64,000 bases of DNA from Halobacteriovoraceae bacterium (GCA_020635115.1 JACKAK010000003.1:248001-312000), one strand, 5' to 3'; counted from the stretch's first letter, positions 34,241 through 43,655 are shown. Notes: a model not told the origin generated them from the sequence alone. Program-made: numbers and translations.

Positions 34241-36463
34241 TTACCTATTCATTTGTTTCTCAATTTCATCATCCAAATCAATATCATCTTCTAATACTTG
34301 TATAGATCCTTTGAGAGAATTCATAATCTTACCTAACCTACTTTCTAATTTGGCCTTTTCCTCTCTAGATTTCTTTTCTTTGATTGATAAATTTTCCATT
34401 GTAAATTCTAAAGCATCTATTTTGCGTTTTAATTCTAATATTTTCGCATCTCTACTTTTCAAACGTGATTCAGTATCAACCACCATTAATTCTAATTGAT
34501 TTTCAAGATGTTTTTCGCGTTGTTTAACTGAATTGAGATCAACTCGAACCTTTTGATTTAGTTTTTCAAACTCTAATTGATAATCCTTAAGTTTTCGTTC
34601 ATAGATTACTTTTTTACTTTCATTTACTTTAAGATCAGTTTGTGCTTGGTGTATCTGCTCAATTGATCTTCTCTTAATAATATCTAATTCTAATCTCAAT
34701 TCTTCCAGCTGCGCTTTCAAAGTAATATTTTCACTTTCAACTTCCTTGGTTTTCGTTCTTTCATTCTTGACTTCTCTAAGTAATTTCTCTCTATCTGAGC
34801 GCAATTGTGAAATAGTAGACGATGCTCTTTCTAGTTCAGAAGGATCAAGATTTAAATCTTTAAGTGTTGGAAGAATCATTTCCATTGAAATATTTTGCAT
34901 ATTTAGTTTTGAAAGATTACTCGCATTGTCAGGGGAGTATCCTTTATTTGAAGCTTTTTGAAATTCTAAAGATTCAGAAATATTTATATTTTCTCTGCCT
35001 CCTCCAATTATTGTCCTAGAACCTGTATCATCATCTATATCAAAACTTTTTGACTTACTCAGTTTGTTTTGAGCTTGAATTTCATTATTTGTATCTTCAT
35101 CTCTAATTTCAAATGGAAAAGCTCCTAAATTTCCACCTGGCTCAGTGTTGTCTACTAAACTGGCCAGAATTGTTTTGTCTTCTTCAGTATAACTACTTTG
35201 AGTCCCGCCAACAGTTGTATGATCGGTTCCTCTATCGACATTGGCAACAATCGTTTTATCTTCATCATCACCACTCGAATCTCCGACAGTTGTACTTTCA
35301 TGATTATATGAATCTAGAATAACTTGCTCTATAGAGCCCCCTTCAACTCTTTCTAGAGCTGTTGGTCCCTCTCCAATTTTCTCCCCTTTAGAACCTATTT
35401 GAGTTTGTTCTTTGTGAGTTTTTCTTTTTTCATTTCTTACAATTATGTCATCCATACTATCTGAACTGATAGCTGATTCACTGCTAAGATCAAAATCAAT
35501 GGAACCTTCATTATCTATGTTTACTCCAGTATCAGTTACATCACCTTGTGGCCCTGAAAACTCAATGTCACCTATTTGATTATCTCCAAGTGTTAAATCT
35601 ATTGCGCTATCCTCAGATTTTTTACCCATTTCCCCACCATTACCAAACTCTATGACATTATTTTCATCAATATTTGTCTTTGAAATTTCAATACTACCAC
35701 CTGTGTTAAAATCTGAAGTCTGGTCATCATGCCCACCAGTTAAGTCTAAATCATCAATAGTAATTTCCCCTGTTTCTTCATTAATCATTCTCTCTACGGT
35801 AACACCTTTATTTCCAAAATTACTTTCATTGGTTTCAGAGGTTTGATGATCTAATTCAAGATTTGTTTGTGAAATTTCAAGATCAGGTACAACACTATTT
35901 TCAAAACCATCATTTTTAGTATTTATTTGTGATTCAATATGACTTTCTTCGTCCTTGAAAAGCTCAGTTTCGCTAACATTAGTCTGCTGCAATGGCAAAT
36001 CTTTGACTTTATCAAAAGCACTTTTATCAAAACTTGCAAAACTAAGATCTTCAAAATCAACACTATCAGATTTTCGAATTTCTGTAGAGTCACCAATACC
36101 AAAATGCGCCATCCCCTCACTAAAGTCAGAAACGACTTCTCGAATAAATTGGGAAGTCACTGGCCCTTTAATATAACCCGAAGCGGCACTATTTCCCTTT
36201 TGATGTTTTTTAAGAGCTTTTAAATCTAAAGTTTCGCTAACAACTATAAAAAAGACATGTTTTTTGACGGAATATTTTTTAAAAAGGAGGTCTAACTTAT
36301 CTTCCCCATTCTCGTAATGCGCAAAGATTAAAATATTTGATGAGTCATCTAGAACCACTTTTTCAAGATCTCTAATTTTTTTTATAAACTGAGGGCCCAG
36401 ATCATGAAGCTCATCATCTAAATTATTGAAATATTTCTCTTTGCTGTAAAGTACTAATCTCAA
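34241..36463 (-). CDS. pseudo-receiver/coiled-coil protein with Thr motifs
   Basis: 740 residues from TTG 36463, chosen because GGGAGG lies directly before it; the frame is open to 36511. Residues 1-115 look like a degenerate receiver domain (LRLVLYSKEKY, FFIVVSE, GYIKGP). Residues 120-540 are acidic and disordered, and contain repeated Thr motifs: EDKTIVA, EDKTILA, HTTVGG, STTVGD, TQIGS and SRTIIGGG. Residues 545-735 form a long coiled coil. Such Thr motifs resemble phospho-Thr ligands of FHA domains. The design suggests a polar or scaffold protein of the AglZ/FrzS kind. First gene of the operon, behind a sigma28-like promoter. Confidence 0.75.
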   Translation of the reverse strand: MRLVLYSKEKYFNNLDDELHDLGPQFIKKIRDLEKVVLDDSSNILIFAHYENGEDKLDLLFKKYSVKKHVFFIVVSETLDLKALKKHQKGNSAASGYIKGPVTSQFIREVVSDFSEGMAHFGIGDSTEIRKSDSVDFEDLSFASFDKSAFDKVKDLPLQQTNVSETELFKDEESHIESQINTKNDGFENSVVPDLEISQTNLELDHQTSETNESNFGNKGVTVERMINEETGEITIDDLDLTGGHDDQTSDFNTGGSIEISKTNIDENNVIEFGNGGEMGKKSEDSAIDLTLGDNQIGDIEFSGPQGDVTDTGVNIDNEGSIDFDLSSESAISSDSMDDIIVRNEKRKTHKEQTQIGSKGEKIGEGPTALERVEGGSIEQVILDSYNHESTTVGDSSGDDEDKTIVANVDRGTDHTTVGGTQSSYTEEDKTILASLVDNTEPGGNLGAFPFEIRDEDTNNEIQAQNKLSKSKSFDIDDDTGSRTIIGGGRENINISESLEFQKASNKGYSPDNASNLSKLNMQNISMEMILPTLKDLNLDPSELERASSTISQLRSDREKLLREVKNERTKTKEVESENITLKAQLEELRLELDIIKRRSIEQIHQAQTDLKVNESKKVIYERKLKDYQLEFEKLNQKVRVDLNSVKQREKHLENQLELMVVDTESRLKSRDAKILELKRKIDALEFTMENLSIKEKKSREEKAKLESRLGKIMNSLKGSIQVLEDDIDLDDEIEKQMNR

Positions 36464-36510
36464 AGGTCCTCCCGAACAAGGTATAAATATCAAATACTTA
36501 CATAATAACA

Positions 36511-36537
36511 CTATCGGAAGAATTCACAAAAAATTAA
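36511..36537 (-). promoter_or_regulatory. sigma28-like promoter of the receiver/coil operon
   Basis: On the minus strand TTAA (36534-36537), a 15-bp spacer and TCCGATAG (36511-36518). This matches the FliA pattern TAAA-N15-GCCGATAA in spacing and in the CCGATA core. It stands about 48 bp before the TTG start, leaving a leader of normal length. Confidence 0.55.
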
Positions 36538-36662
36538 AGGCTTAACTCTTTTAATTTTTGCCCGAAAAGTTAAAGGAATATTGATTATTTGGGTCTGTCC
36601 ATACTAAAATGGCGGTAATTGATGTTATAATAGTCTATGAAATACAAGAAAGTGAGTCAAAT

Positions 36663-37685
36663 ATGCGCTTTAACACTCTAATTTTATTCATGTTATTTGC
36701 TTTTGAAGCTAATTCCCAGGATTTTCAATACTTACCGGCCTCACTTGTGCAAATGGATTCTTTTTTCTCCCATCACGTGATGGTTGCTGAAAAATCCTCA
36801 AATACTTTTTTTCTCTTTGAAAACGATAAAGGAACTCCAAAATTAATCAAATCATACCCTATGGCCACTGGGAAAATGAGTGGTGATAAAATTTCTCAAG
36901 GCGATTTCAGAACACCTGAGGGAGTTTATAACCTCCTCAAATTTATACCAAATGAAAAACTACTGGATATGTATGGACAGGAAATCGGACAAATATACGG
37001 AGTAGGCGCTTTTGTTATGGACTATCCTAATGTTATTGATTCTAGAAAAGGTAAAACAGGAAGTGGCATCTGGTTGCATTCTACTAATGATGAAACCAGA
37101 ATAGACAAAGGGCAGGATTCAAGGGGATGTGTTGTCATTGCAAACAACGAACTCAAAGATATTTCAAAATATATTGAACTAAATAAAACACCTATTGTAG
37201 TTGTACATGACCTAAATTATCTTTCACAAAAAGCTTGGTCTAGAAGAAAAGATGAACTTGTTAGCTTTATAGAAACATGGGCACAGGCATGGAGAGATGA
37301 AGATCTTGAAAAATATATAGATCATTATGATCCAAAAGAATTTAGTAACACCTATAGGGGAAATTACAAACAGTTCAAAAACTATAAACAGGCCGTTTTC
37401 TCTGGGCCAGGAAAACCGGAAATAGGAATCAGTGATATCTCCATACTTGGGGCCTCTGACTATATTACTGTTACCCTGAAGCAGAAATATAAATCAAATA
37501 CAATCGACGACATAGGTAAGAAAACCCTTCACTTAAAAAGAGACGAATTTTATAATTGGAAAATTGTAGCAGAAGATTTTATGAGACTGACTAAAGAAGA
37601 GATTGAAAATCCTATCGTTTTTCGGCCATCTATGAGATTCTTTCTTGAAAATGATGAAACGAGACCTGAACAAAAAAGTAATTAA
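36663..37685 (+). CDS. L,D-transpeptidase with NTF2-like tail
   Basis: 340 residues from ATG 36663, which opens a signal peptide (MRFNTLILFMLFAFEANS); the frame is open from 36609. The YkuD domain covers about 35-195 with IWLHSTND near 137 and DSRGCVVI near 151-158, the His and Cys of the catalytic site. Residues 215-330 look like an NTF2/SnoaL-like domain (WAQAWRDEDLEKYIDHYDP). It should form 3-3 or lipoprotein cross-links, or otherwise edit peptidoglycan in the periplasm. It heads a three-gene unit with a membrane coiled-coil protein and a bactofilin. Confidence 0.92.
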   Translation: MRFNTLILFMLFAFEANSQDFQYLPASLVQMDSFFSHHVMVAEKSSNTFFLFENDKGTPKLIKSYPMATGKMSGDKISQGDFRTPEGVYNLLKFIPNEKLLDMYGQEIGQIYGVGAFVMDYPNVIDSRKGKTGSGIWLHSTNDETRIDKGQDSRGCVVIANNELKDISKYIELNKTPIVVVHDLNYLSQKAWSRRKDELVSFIETWAQAWRDEDLEKYIDHYDPKEFSNTYRGNYKQFKNYKQAVFSGPGKPEIGISDISILGASDYITVTLKQKYKSNTIDDIGKKTLHLKRDEFYNWKIVAEDFMRLTKEEIENPIVFRPSMRFFLENDETRPEQKSN

Positions 37686-37688
37686 TAC

Positions 37689-38414
37689 ATGTCAGAACAA
37701 ACTAAAAATGTAAATCGCTTGACCTTTATTCTCTATGAGGGTGGCCATCCTCCAAAATATTTTTCAATTGAAAAAAGGATTTTGAGAAGTATTTTTTTTG
37801 GTCTACCAACCATTACCATTCTTTGTATAATCTTAGTCATTGGTGGATCCATTTATTTTAAAGAAATCATTTCAATGGCCGAAAAAAAAGAGCCGGTCAT
37901 TATTGAAAAACTCAAAACAGAAAACCAAGATCTTGCTGCTCAAATAAACGAAGTCACTCTAGAAAATACAGAGTTAAAAAATAAACTCAATTCATCAGAA
38001 GTGCCTGATATAAACATTCTTTCCATTTTTAGATCAATTCCAGGGCAAGTTGATAAATCGAAGGTGCCACTTCTGGCCATTCAAGATTTAGAAGTACCAT
38101 ACACTACAGAAAAAGTTACGTTGAGATTTAATCTTGTAAATGTCACCGAAAACAACAGAGTTTTAACTGGTTATATCTATATCATCGCTAGGATTGGAAA
38201 CAGTATACAAATTTATCCTGAAGACTCATTTCCTCAGGATGATATGCAACTTATTTTTAATAAGGGTGAATCTTTCCTAACTTCACGCTTTAGGCCAGTT
38301 GAAGCAAATTTTATAAAAACTCAAGATATAGTTAGAGTAAGTTTTAAAGTTCTTATCTTTTCAAGAACAGGTGACCTCATTCATAAACAAATCATCTCAA
38401 AAGATGTTAATTAA
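37689..38414 (+). CDS. inner-membrane coiled-coil protein of bactofilin unit
   Basis: 241 residues: a cytoplasmic start (1-30), one membrane helix (about 33-58), a coiled coil (about 68-103) and a periplasmic beta-rich domain (115-241). I recognise no family. Its position between an L,D-transpeptidase (3 bp gap) and a bactofilin (11 bp gap) suggests a membrane adaptor linking the cytoskeletal polymer to the cell-wall enzyme, as inner-membrane partners do in other bactofilin systems. This role is inferred from context and topology. Confidence 0.72.
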   Translation: MSEQTKNVNRLTFILYEGGHPPKYFSIEKRILRSIFFGLPTITILCIILVIGGSIYFKEIISMAEKKEPVIIEKLKTENQDLAAQINEVTLENTELKNKLNSSEVPDINILSIFRSIPGQVDKSKVPLLAIQDLEVPYTTEKVTLRFNLVNVTENNRVLTGYIYIIARIGNSIQIYPEDSFPQDDMQLIFNKGESFLTSRFRPVEANFIKTQDIVRVSFKVLIFSRTGDLIHKQIISKDVN

Positions 38415-38425
38415 ATGGTTGTATT

Positions 38426-38785
38426 ATGTCTTATAAAATAGATTTGAAAGAATTAGAATTTTCACATATTGGTCGCGAAACTAAGCTTGAGGGTAACTTT
38501 ACTTTTAATGGGCCAACCATTGTTTCTGGAACAATTATCGGTACAGTCGAGATGGGAAATTGTCCAGTTTTTATCATTGAAAGAGATGGCCTGATAAAAG
38601 GAAAATTAAAATGTCATCATATTGAAATAAGGGGCGAGTTTGAAGGTGAAATTTTTTCAGCAGGAAAGGTCATCATCCACCCTTCAAGTAGAGTAAAGGG
38701 CCAAGTATACGCAAAAGATTTAATCATAAGGCCAGGGGCCATTATTGATTTTTCAGGGCATTCAGAAGGTGCGAATCTAATTTGA
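38426..38785 (+). CDS. bactofilin
   Basis: 119 residues, a single bactofilin (DUF583) beta-helix with short tails. Repeating strands are visible in GNFTFNGPTIVSGTIIGTV, FIIERDGLIKGKLKCHHIEI, EGEIFSAGKVIIHPSSRVKG and YAKDLIIRPGAIIDF. Bactofilins form non-polar filaments without nucleotide and position cell-wall enzymes. It ends the L,D-transpeptidase unit and overlaps the convergent GGDEF gene by 9 bp. Confidence 0.92.
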   Translation: MSYKIDLKELEFSHIGRETKLEGNFTFNGPTIVSGTIIGTVEMGNCPVFIIERDGLIKGKLKCHHIEIRGEFEGEIFSAGKVIIHPSSRVKGQVYAKDLIIRPGAIIDFSGHSEGANLI

Positions 38786-40216
38786 TATGCTCCCGTCTTG
38801 AGAAATTCCAACAACCTGGTTTCTCCCATTTTTCTTACCTTTGTATAGTCCTTTATCAGCTCGGGCCACAACACTTTTAAGATCATCTCCTTCTGAAAAA
38901 GCACTGACTCCAATGGTTACGCTAACATTTATATTTTTTGATTCATTATTTTCTGTTTTGATATTTAAAACGGCCTTTTCAATTTCCAAACGAAGTCTTT
39001 GCGCTACTCGAATACCATTCTCAAGAGTACTATCTTCTAAGATGGCAACTAATTCTTCTCCCCCCCATCTTCCAATATGGTCTCTATCCCGAAAAAAATT
39101 GCTTAGAATATCCTCAATTGAATGTAGTACTTGGTCACCAATTTCATGTCCGTATGTATCATTAATATCTTTAAATTTATCAATATCAATAAAAATAACT
39201 GAGAACATTTTATTATCCAAGTTAAAAGTCTCAATACTTCTTTCAATGATCATTTCAATATAGCCCCTATTATAAAGCTTAGATAACATGACATCATATT
39301 TAGATTTTTCATACCAGTTTTTCTCAACGTCTACCACACGTTGCAAGTTGCGAACAAATCCAGCAACTGAAATCAGCTCACCTGATTCATTTATAATTGG
39401 AGTCATTTCAACTTCATAGAGATAACTATGTCCGTTAATTGAGAGATGCAAATCTTGAGACACTGTCCCTTCAGAAATCAAAGCATTAGATTTGAGATTA
39501 TAGAAGAATTTAACTAAATCATGTGGAAATACATCCCGTATGTTTCTAAAAGATGATTTTAAATCTTTTTGAATTGAAGGAAGTTTGAATATTTTTTCAA
39601 ATTCAACTGATGAGACTTGAAAATTATCATTGAGATCAAGGGCAAACGGAGCGGCCTTGGCATTTTTTAAAATTGATTTCGCAACCTCCAAATTGAGAAC
39701 TTTACTTCCATAAATTCTCCCTAACCATCCTGAAATTGCTGAAACTATAATCTCATCATCAAATTCATCCACTAGCACATGTGTAATTAAATGGTCTAAA
39801 ACTAAAGTAGTAAATTCATAAAGTTCAATATCACTTGAAATGATTTGTAAGTGTGTGATTATTGCTGAGCTTAAATGAGTAAAAACAAGTCCAAATAATG
39901 ATCCATAAATAGTCCATCTGTCTTTCGTTTTTAGATTTGGTAAAAACTTTAACGTTTTCTTTAATTTTTCCGCAATAAATTTATTTTTTAATTGTTTCTT
40001 CGTAAAACTGATCGGTATATAGTGATATATTTTTGTCTCATCAACTCGCTCGTGTCCTAGGGATGTTTGTTGAGAATGAAGAGCCTTAGATGTCTTGTTT
40101 TCGAATAATTTATCGCAATCTTTATTGGGAATATTTGCGAAAATATTATCTTGTGCAGATACTGAAAGGAGCACTACAAAAATGAGATGTTTTATACGTC
40201 CAAAAATCGAAGCCAC
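38777..40216 (-). CDS. PAS-GGDEF protein with signal peptide
   Basis: 479 residues. It starts with GTG 40216 behind GAGG and a hydrophobic leader (HLIFVVLLSVSAQ), which either is a signal anchor or exports the N-terminus. A helical region (70-190), a PAS-like region (190-300, with SINGHSYLYEVEMTPI) and a GGDEF domain follow. The active motif is GRWGGEELVA near 382, with Leu for the usual Phe, and an RDRD inhibitory site five residues before. GGEE is compatible with activity. A cleaved signal peptide would place the cyclase outside the cytoplasm, so I infer an uncleaved anchor. Confidence 0.87.
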   Translation of the reverse strand: MASIFGRIKHLIFVVLLSVSAQDNIFANIPNKDCDKLFENKTSKALHSQQTSLGHERVDETKIYHYIPISFTKKQLKNKFIAEKLKKTLKFLPNLKTKDRWTIYGSLFGLVFTHLSSAIITHLQIISSDIELYEFTTLVLDHLITHVLVDEFDDEIIVSAISGWLGRIYGSKVLNLEVAKSILKNAKAAPFALDLNDNFQVSSVEFEKIFKLPSIQKDLKSSFRNIRDVFPHDLVKFFYNLKSNALISEGTVSQDLHLSINGHSYLYEVEMTPIINESGELISVAGFVRNLQRVVDVEKNWYEKSKYDVMLSKLYNRGYIEMIIERSIETFNLDNKMFSVIFIDIDKFKDINDTYGHEIGDQVLHSIEDILSNFFRDRDHIGRWGGEELVAILEDSTLENGIRVAQRLRLEIEKAVLNIKTENNESKNINVSVTIGVSAFSEGDDLKSVVARADKGLYKGKKNGRNQVVGISQDGSISN

Positions 40217-40378
40217 AAACTTTCCTCAACATAAGAAAAATTAAACAATTGTGGATTGTACCAGTTACTGCTATGTTTGTTTAAACATCTATCAAAGAAT
40301 TGTAAATTTTATACCGGTTCAAATGTATGCCATTTAAAATTTTTCATTGAATTTATGGCGGGTATTATTAAATTTAGA

Positions 40379-41479
40379 TTATATTTTTATTTTTGAAATC
40401 TCTAGATCTACACCTGATTTTACAATTTTGCGCATATCAGCATTTTTACCCATGACTAATACATTGAAAGTTACTGTTTTGTCTTTTTTTGATTGACCAA
40501 GATCAGGCATCTTTTGGCCTTCTGACAAAGCTTGTAAAAAAAGAATGACATTTTCCGGTGATATCTCGTAGTCAATTGACACGAGATTATCTAAAAGTTT
40601 TTTATAATATACTCGTTTGACAGGCACGGCCTTCTCATCAATAATTTGTTGCAGATATGTCAAAACCCATTCGATATTAGTCTCGTTTTTATCAACCTCT
40701 GTAGAAAGTCTGATAATTGGTTTTCTGATTTGATTTGAAACAAAAAAAGCAGTTTTCTTTGAATAGTCAAAATTGAGAGAATAACCCTCTTTTTCAATAT
40801 TTTCACTTGTCTTTCCCCAGCGACATTCACTTTCTAATACACTTTTAAGTTCTTCAAAGCTTTTCTTTGAGCCCATAAAGTGTACTTTCTTTTTCACTCT
40901 ATCGTTAAAATATGAACTATGACTTTCCAAAATATGTCCCTTAATTTTTGAGACCGTCCTGGATAATCCCTCAATAGGAATGCTTAAATAGTTATCATTG
41001 TAAACCTGCATGAGTGTTAATCGATCGAATTTTAATTCGTCATCTTTTTCGAGAGTCGTGAGTAAATTTTTGAGTTCAGAAACCTTGACATTAATAATTT
41101 TATTTTCAAAAGAAGATCTTTTAAACATATGACACATTTTTTTAATTTTTGGAATCAAATCTAACTTCATTCCTGTGATCGTTAAATCCACAGATTGACG
41201 AGAAACAGTTGTTTTGAAGTCTCCACCAAAAAAATCAAGATGATTGTAAAGTTCGTCTTCTTTATAACGCATAGATCCCCAATAATATGATTTAAAAAGA
41301 ATGGATGTTAAACCATACATTCCTTTATCGGATGAAGCTCCATCTAAAAACTTTACATTAAATTGGGTGTAATCACTTTCAAACTCACTATAACTATATT
41401 CTATGTTTGAATCGGCAATAATGTTCATAGTAATTAAGCAAAGACTAAACAAAAATAAGCATTTTAGAATTTTTTTCAT
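40379..41479 (-). CDS. periplasmic M16-fold protein lacking zinc motif
   Basis: 366 residues with a signal peptide (about 1-22). The segment GMYGLTSILFKSYYWGSMRY and the following HLDFFGGDFKTTVSRQSVDL align with the start of M16 peptidases, where HxxEH should lie; here the site reads TSILFKSYY, so no zinc site exists. A second M16-like half follows. ATGA overlap with the upstream lipoprotein gene shows coupling. I infer a non-catalytic partner, as in M16B heterodimers, but the partner also lacks the motif. Confidence 0.65.
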   Translation of the reverse strand: MKKILKCLFLFSLCLITMNIIADSNIEYSYSEFESDYTQFNVKFLDGASSDKGMYGLTSILFKSYYWGSMRYKEDELYNHLDFFGGDFKTTVSRQSVDLTITGMKLDLIPKIKKMCHMFKRSSFENKIINVKVSELKNLLTTLEKDDELKFDRLTLMQVYNDNYLSIPIEGLSRTVSKIKGHILESHSSYFNDRVKKKVHFMGSKKSFEELKSVLESECRWGKTSENIEKEGYSLNFDYSKKTAFFVSNQIRKPIIRLSTEVDKNETNIEWVLTYLQQIIDEKAVPVKRVYYKKLLDNLVSIDYEISPENVILFLQALSEGQKMPDLGQSKKDKTVTFNVLVMGKNADMRKIVKSGVDLEISKIKI

Positions 41480-42645
41480 TTATTCTTCTTCCATAATGTA
41501 TATATTAAAGGTTCAGCAGCAGTGAGAAATTGAGAACAAACAGGGCGCAATTCATCCATACTTAGTGAAAACATATTTTCATATGTTTCGATATAATTCT
41601 TCACACTTCCTGCAGTTAGTATCGAATAAACTTTTCTTTTCCAATAAGATTCATTTTTTATAGTTTTTAATAACTCAATTCCTAACTGATTCATCCCCCT
41701 TAAATAGTGCCTTGAAGTAATACTTTCATCACAGATTTCAAATGCGTTTTTTGCAATGTGATTTTTTAAGGAATTCAATTTACTTTTACTTTGCAAATTT
41801 CCAGAAACAAAGAAAATATTATTGCGGCCTAAGGACAATTCTCCTTGTTCTAAATTCAGAAAATATTTTCTCTTTCCATCTACGAAATCTTTATACAAGT
41901 ACGAAGACTTTCCAGCAAAAAGAACAGTAAACAAATATTTATATTGAATGTATGCTTTAGAATTAATTTTAGATTCAGGTGAAATCATTGTTGCCCAAAA
42001 AAGTGAATTTTCGCCTTTTAAATCAAATTGACCTTTACCTGGGTTATAAGTTGTACTTTTAGGTTGAGTTTCCCAAAAAAACTCCTCTACCCTATTTAGA
42101 TTTTCAATAGCATCTTTAAATTGGCCTAAAACATTATCGCCAACTATGATATGAATATTATCTCTATCTTCCGTCAATTCTTTAATTAATTGAACTTTAT
42201 CAGATCTATCAATGCTCAGATTTTCTCTAATTTCATTGAATGATTTCCAAAGGAATTGATTTGAATCAAAAACTTCATGTTGAAAATGAATTTTATCCCC
42301 CGCAAATTGGGTAAAATGCATTTGTGCAGCTGCTGGATCAAATTCACCATAGGACTTTGTAGAAAGTGAATAGATTTTAAATTCTTTCAAATGGGGGTTA
42401 TTAAAAAAAACGAAGCGTACTTTTTGGGTATTTTCAAATAGAGCAATTTCTGAAATTAGATATTTCTTTTCCTGATCTAATATTTTTTGCCAATATTCTT
42501 TCCCAAAACGACTCTGAAATTTTGTGAAATTTTCCCTTTCATCATTTTCTTTAACTGTTGTTGTTTTGTTTTGTGAAGAAGTTGAACAAGACATCATTTG
42601 TCCCACAACCAGCCATAGAAACAAAACATTTTTTATTTTAACCAC
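41476..42645 (-). CDS. lipoprotein, M16-like, partner of next gene
   Basis: 389 residues, starting with GTG 42645 behind AAGGA. The signal peptide ends at a lipobox-like MSC (Cys about 20), so it is lipidated. The middle segment LFTVLFAGKSSYLYKDF and FLNLEQGELSLGRNNIFFV fits the second half of M16 domains (GG-x-S-S-x-L-x pattern). I see no HxxEH. It overlaps the M16-like gene downstream by 4 bp and likely forms a complex with it on the inner face of the outer membrane. Confidence 0.62.
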   Translation of the reverse strand: MVKIKNVLFLWLVVGQMMSCSTSSQNKTTTVKENDERENFTKFQSRFGKEYWQKILDQEKKYLISEIALFENTQKVRFVFFNNPHLKEFKIYSLSTKSYGEFDPAAAQMHFTQFAGDKIHFQHEVFDSNQFLWKSFNEIRENLSIDRSDKVQLIKELTEDRDNIHIIVGDNVLGQFKDAIENLNRVEEFFWETQPKSTTYNPGKGQFDLKGENSLFWATMISPESKINSKAYIQYKYLFTVLFAGKSSYLYKDFVDGKRKYFLNLEQGELSLGRNNIFFVSGNLQSKSKLNSLKNHIAKNAFEICDESITSRHYLRGMNQLGIELLKTIKNESYWKRKVYSILTAGSVKNYIETYENMFSLSMDELRPVCSQFLTAAEPLIYTLWKKNK

Positions 42646-42739
42646 AACAAATCCTTTTTATCATTGTAGACTAGGCAGAAGTGGGTAATCAACTTATTAT
42701 AAAAGATAAATATCTAATTTAACGAGGTGAATTGACAAC

Positions 42740-43570
42740 ATGAGTAATGAAATATTAATTCTAGGAAGTGGCACAAGTACGGGAATTCCTCAAATAGCGT
42801 GTAAATGTCATGTCTGTCTCTCTGCTGATCCCAATGATAAAAGGCTTAGAACAAGTTCCATTCTAAAAACTAAAGGTAAGTTTTTTCAGATTGATACGGG
42901 CCCAGATTTTCGACAACAAATGTTAAATAATCAAATTTCAAAAATTGACCATGTGTTCATCACACATGATCATGCTGACCATTTGCATGGAATTGATGAT
43001 CTTCGACCATTTTGTTTCATGCAGAACCAAACCATACCTGTCACTTGCAATATGGATAACTTCCAAAATATTAGAGACCGTTTTCCGTATATATTTAAAA
43101 CAAATGAAGTGTTTAACGAAAAGAAACCTGTTCTAGGTGGTGGAATTCCTCGACTTGAATTAAAACCATTAGAGCTATCCATCTCCAAAGTGATTCAACA
43201 AACTTTTTTAGAGGAAGAATTTCATTTATTCAACTTATCTCACGGTCATTCAAAAACAATGGGAATATGTCATGGTAAAATGGCCTATATCGTTGATTGT
43301 CATGCAATATCCAATGAAATTGTAGCTTTTTTAAAAAAGAGAAAACTAGATATTTTAATAATCGATTGTCTAAAACACGCTGATCATCAAACGCATTTAA
43401 ATGCGAAAAGGGCCTTCCGATATATACTTGAAATCTCTCCTAAAAAAGCTGGTCTTATTCATATGGCCCATCAACATTCTCATCAGGAATGGGTAAGTTT
43501 TGCAAAAAAAGAACTTGGAGAACATGTTTTTCCAGTATTTGATGGGATGACTTTGGAGTATGGTGAATAG
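42740..43570 (+). CDS. PhnP-like MBL-fold hydrolase
   Basis: 276 residues. The metallo-beta-lactamase motif THDHADHLHG sits near 73-82, with an earlier DTGPDFRQ, a late NLSHGHS and a final MAHQHSH. The N-terminal CKCHVC followed by RLRTSSIL is the Cys cluster that binds a structural zinc in PhnP-type phosphodiesterases. It is cytoplasmic. The substrate may be a cyclic phosphate, by family resemblance only. GAGGTG lies about 10 nt before ATG. Confidence 0.87.
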   Translation: MSNEILILGSGTSTGIPQIACKCHVCLSADPNDKRLRTSSILKTKGKFFQIDTGPDFRQQMLNNQISKIDHVFITHDHADHLHGIDDLRPFCFMQNQTIPVTCNMDNFQNIRDRFPYIFKTNEVFNEKKPVLGGGIPRLELKPLELSISKVIQQTFLEEEFHLFNLSHGHSKTMGICHGKMAYIVDCHAISNEIVAFLKKRKLDILIIDCLKHADHQTHLNAKRAFRYILEISPKKAGLIHMAHQHSHQEWVSFAKKELGEHVFPVFDGMTLEYGE

Positions 43571-43655
43571 TTCATTGTTTTGACACGATGAATCTTTTTT
43601 TTCTTCAGCGAGATAGATTATATTTGAGGGCAGTTCAAATTTAAGAGAGGTTATA

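Noticed and set aside
40272..40287. ATGTTT-GTTT-AAACAT inverted repeat between the GGDEF and M16-like genes
   Set aside because: Short and AT-rich, no U-run; not enough for a terminator call.
43580..43622. TTGACA and TATATT before ald as a sigma70 promoter
   Set aside because: The two boxes are more than 30 bp apart, so they do not form one promoter.
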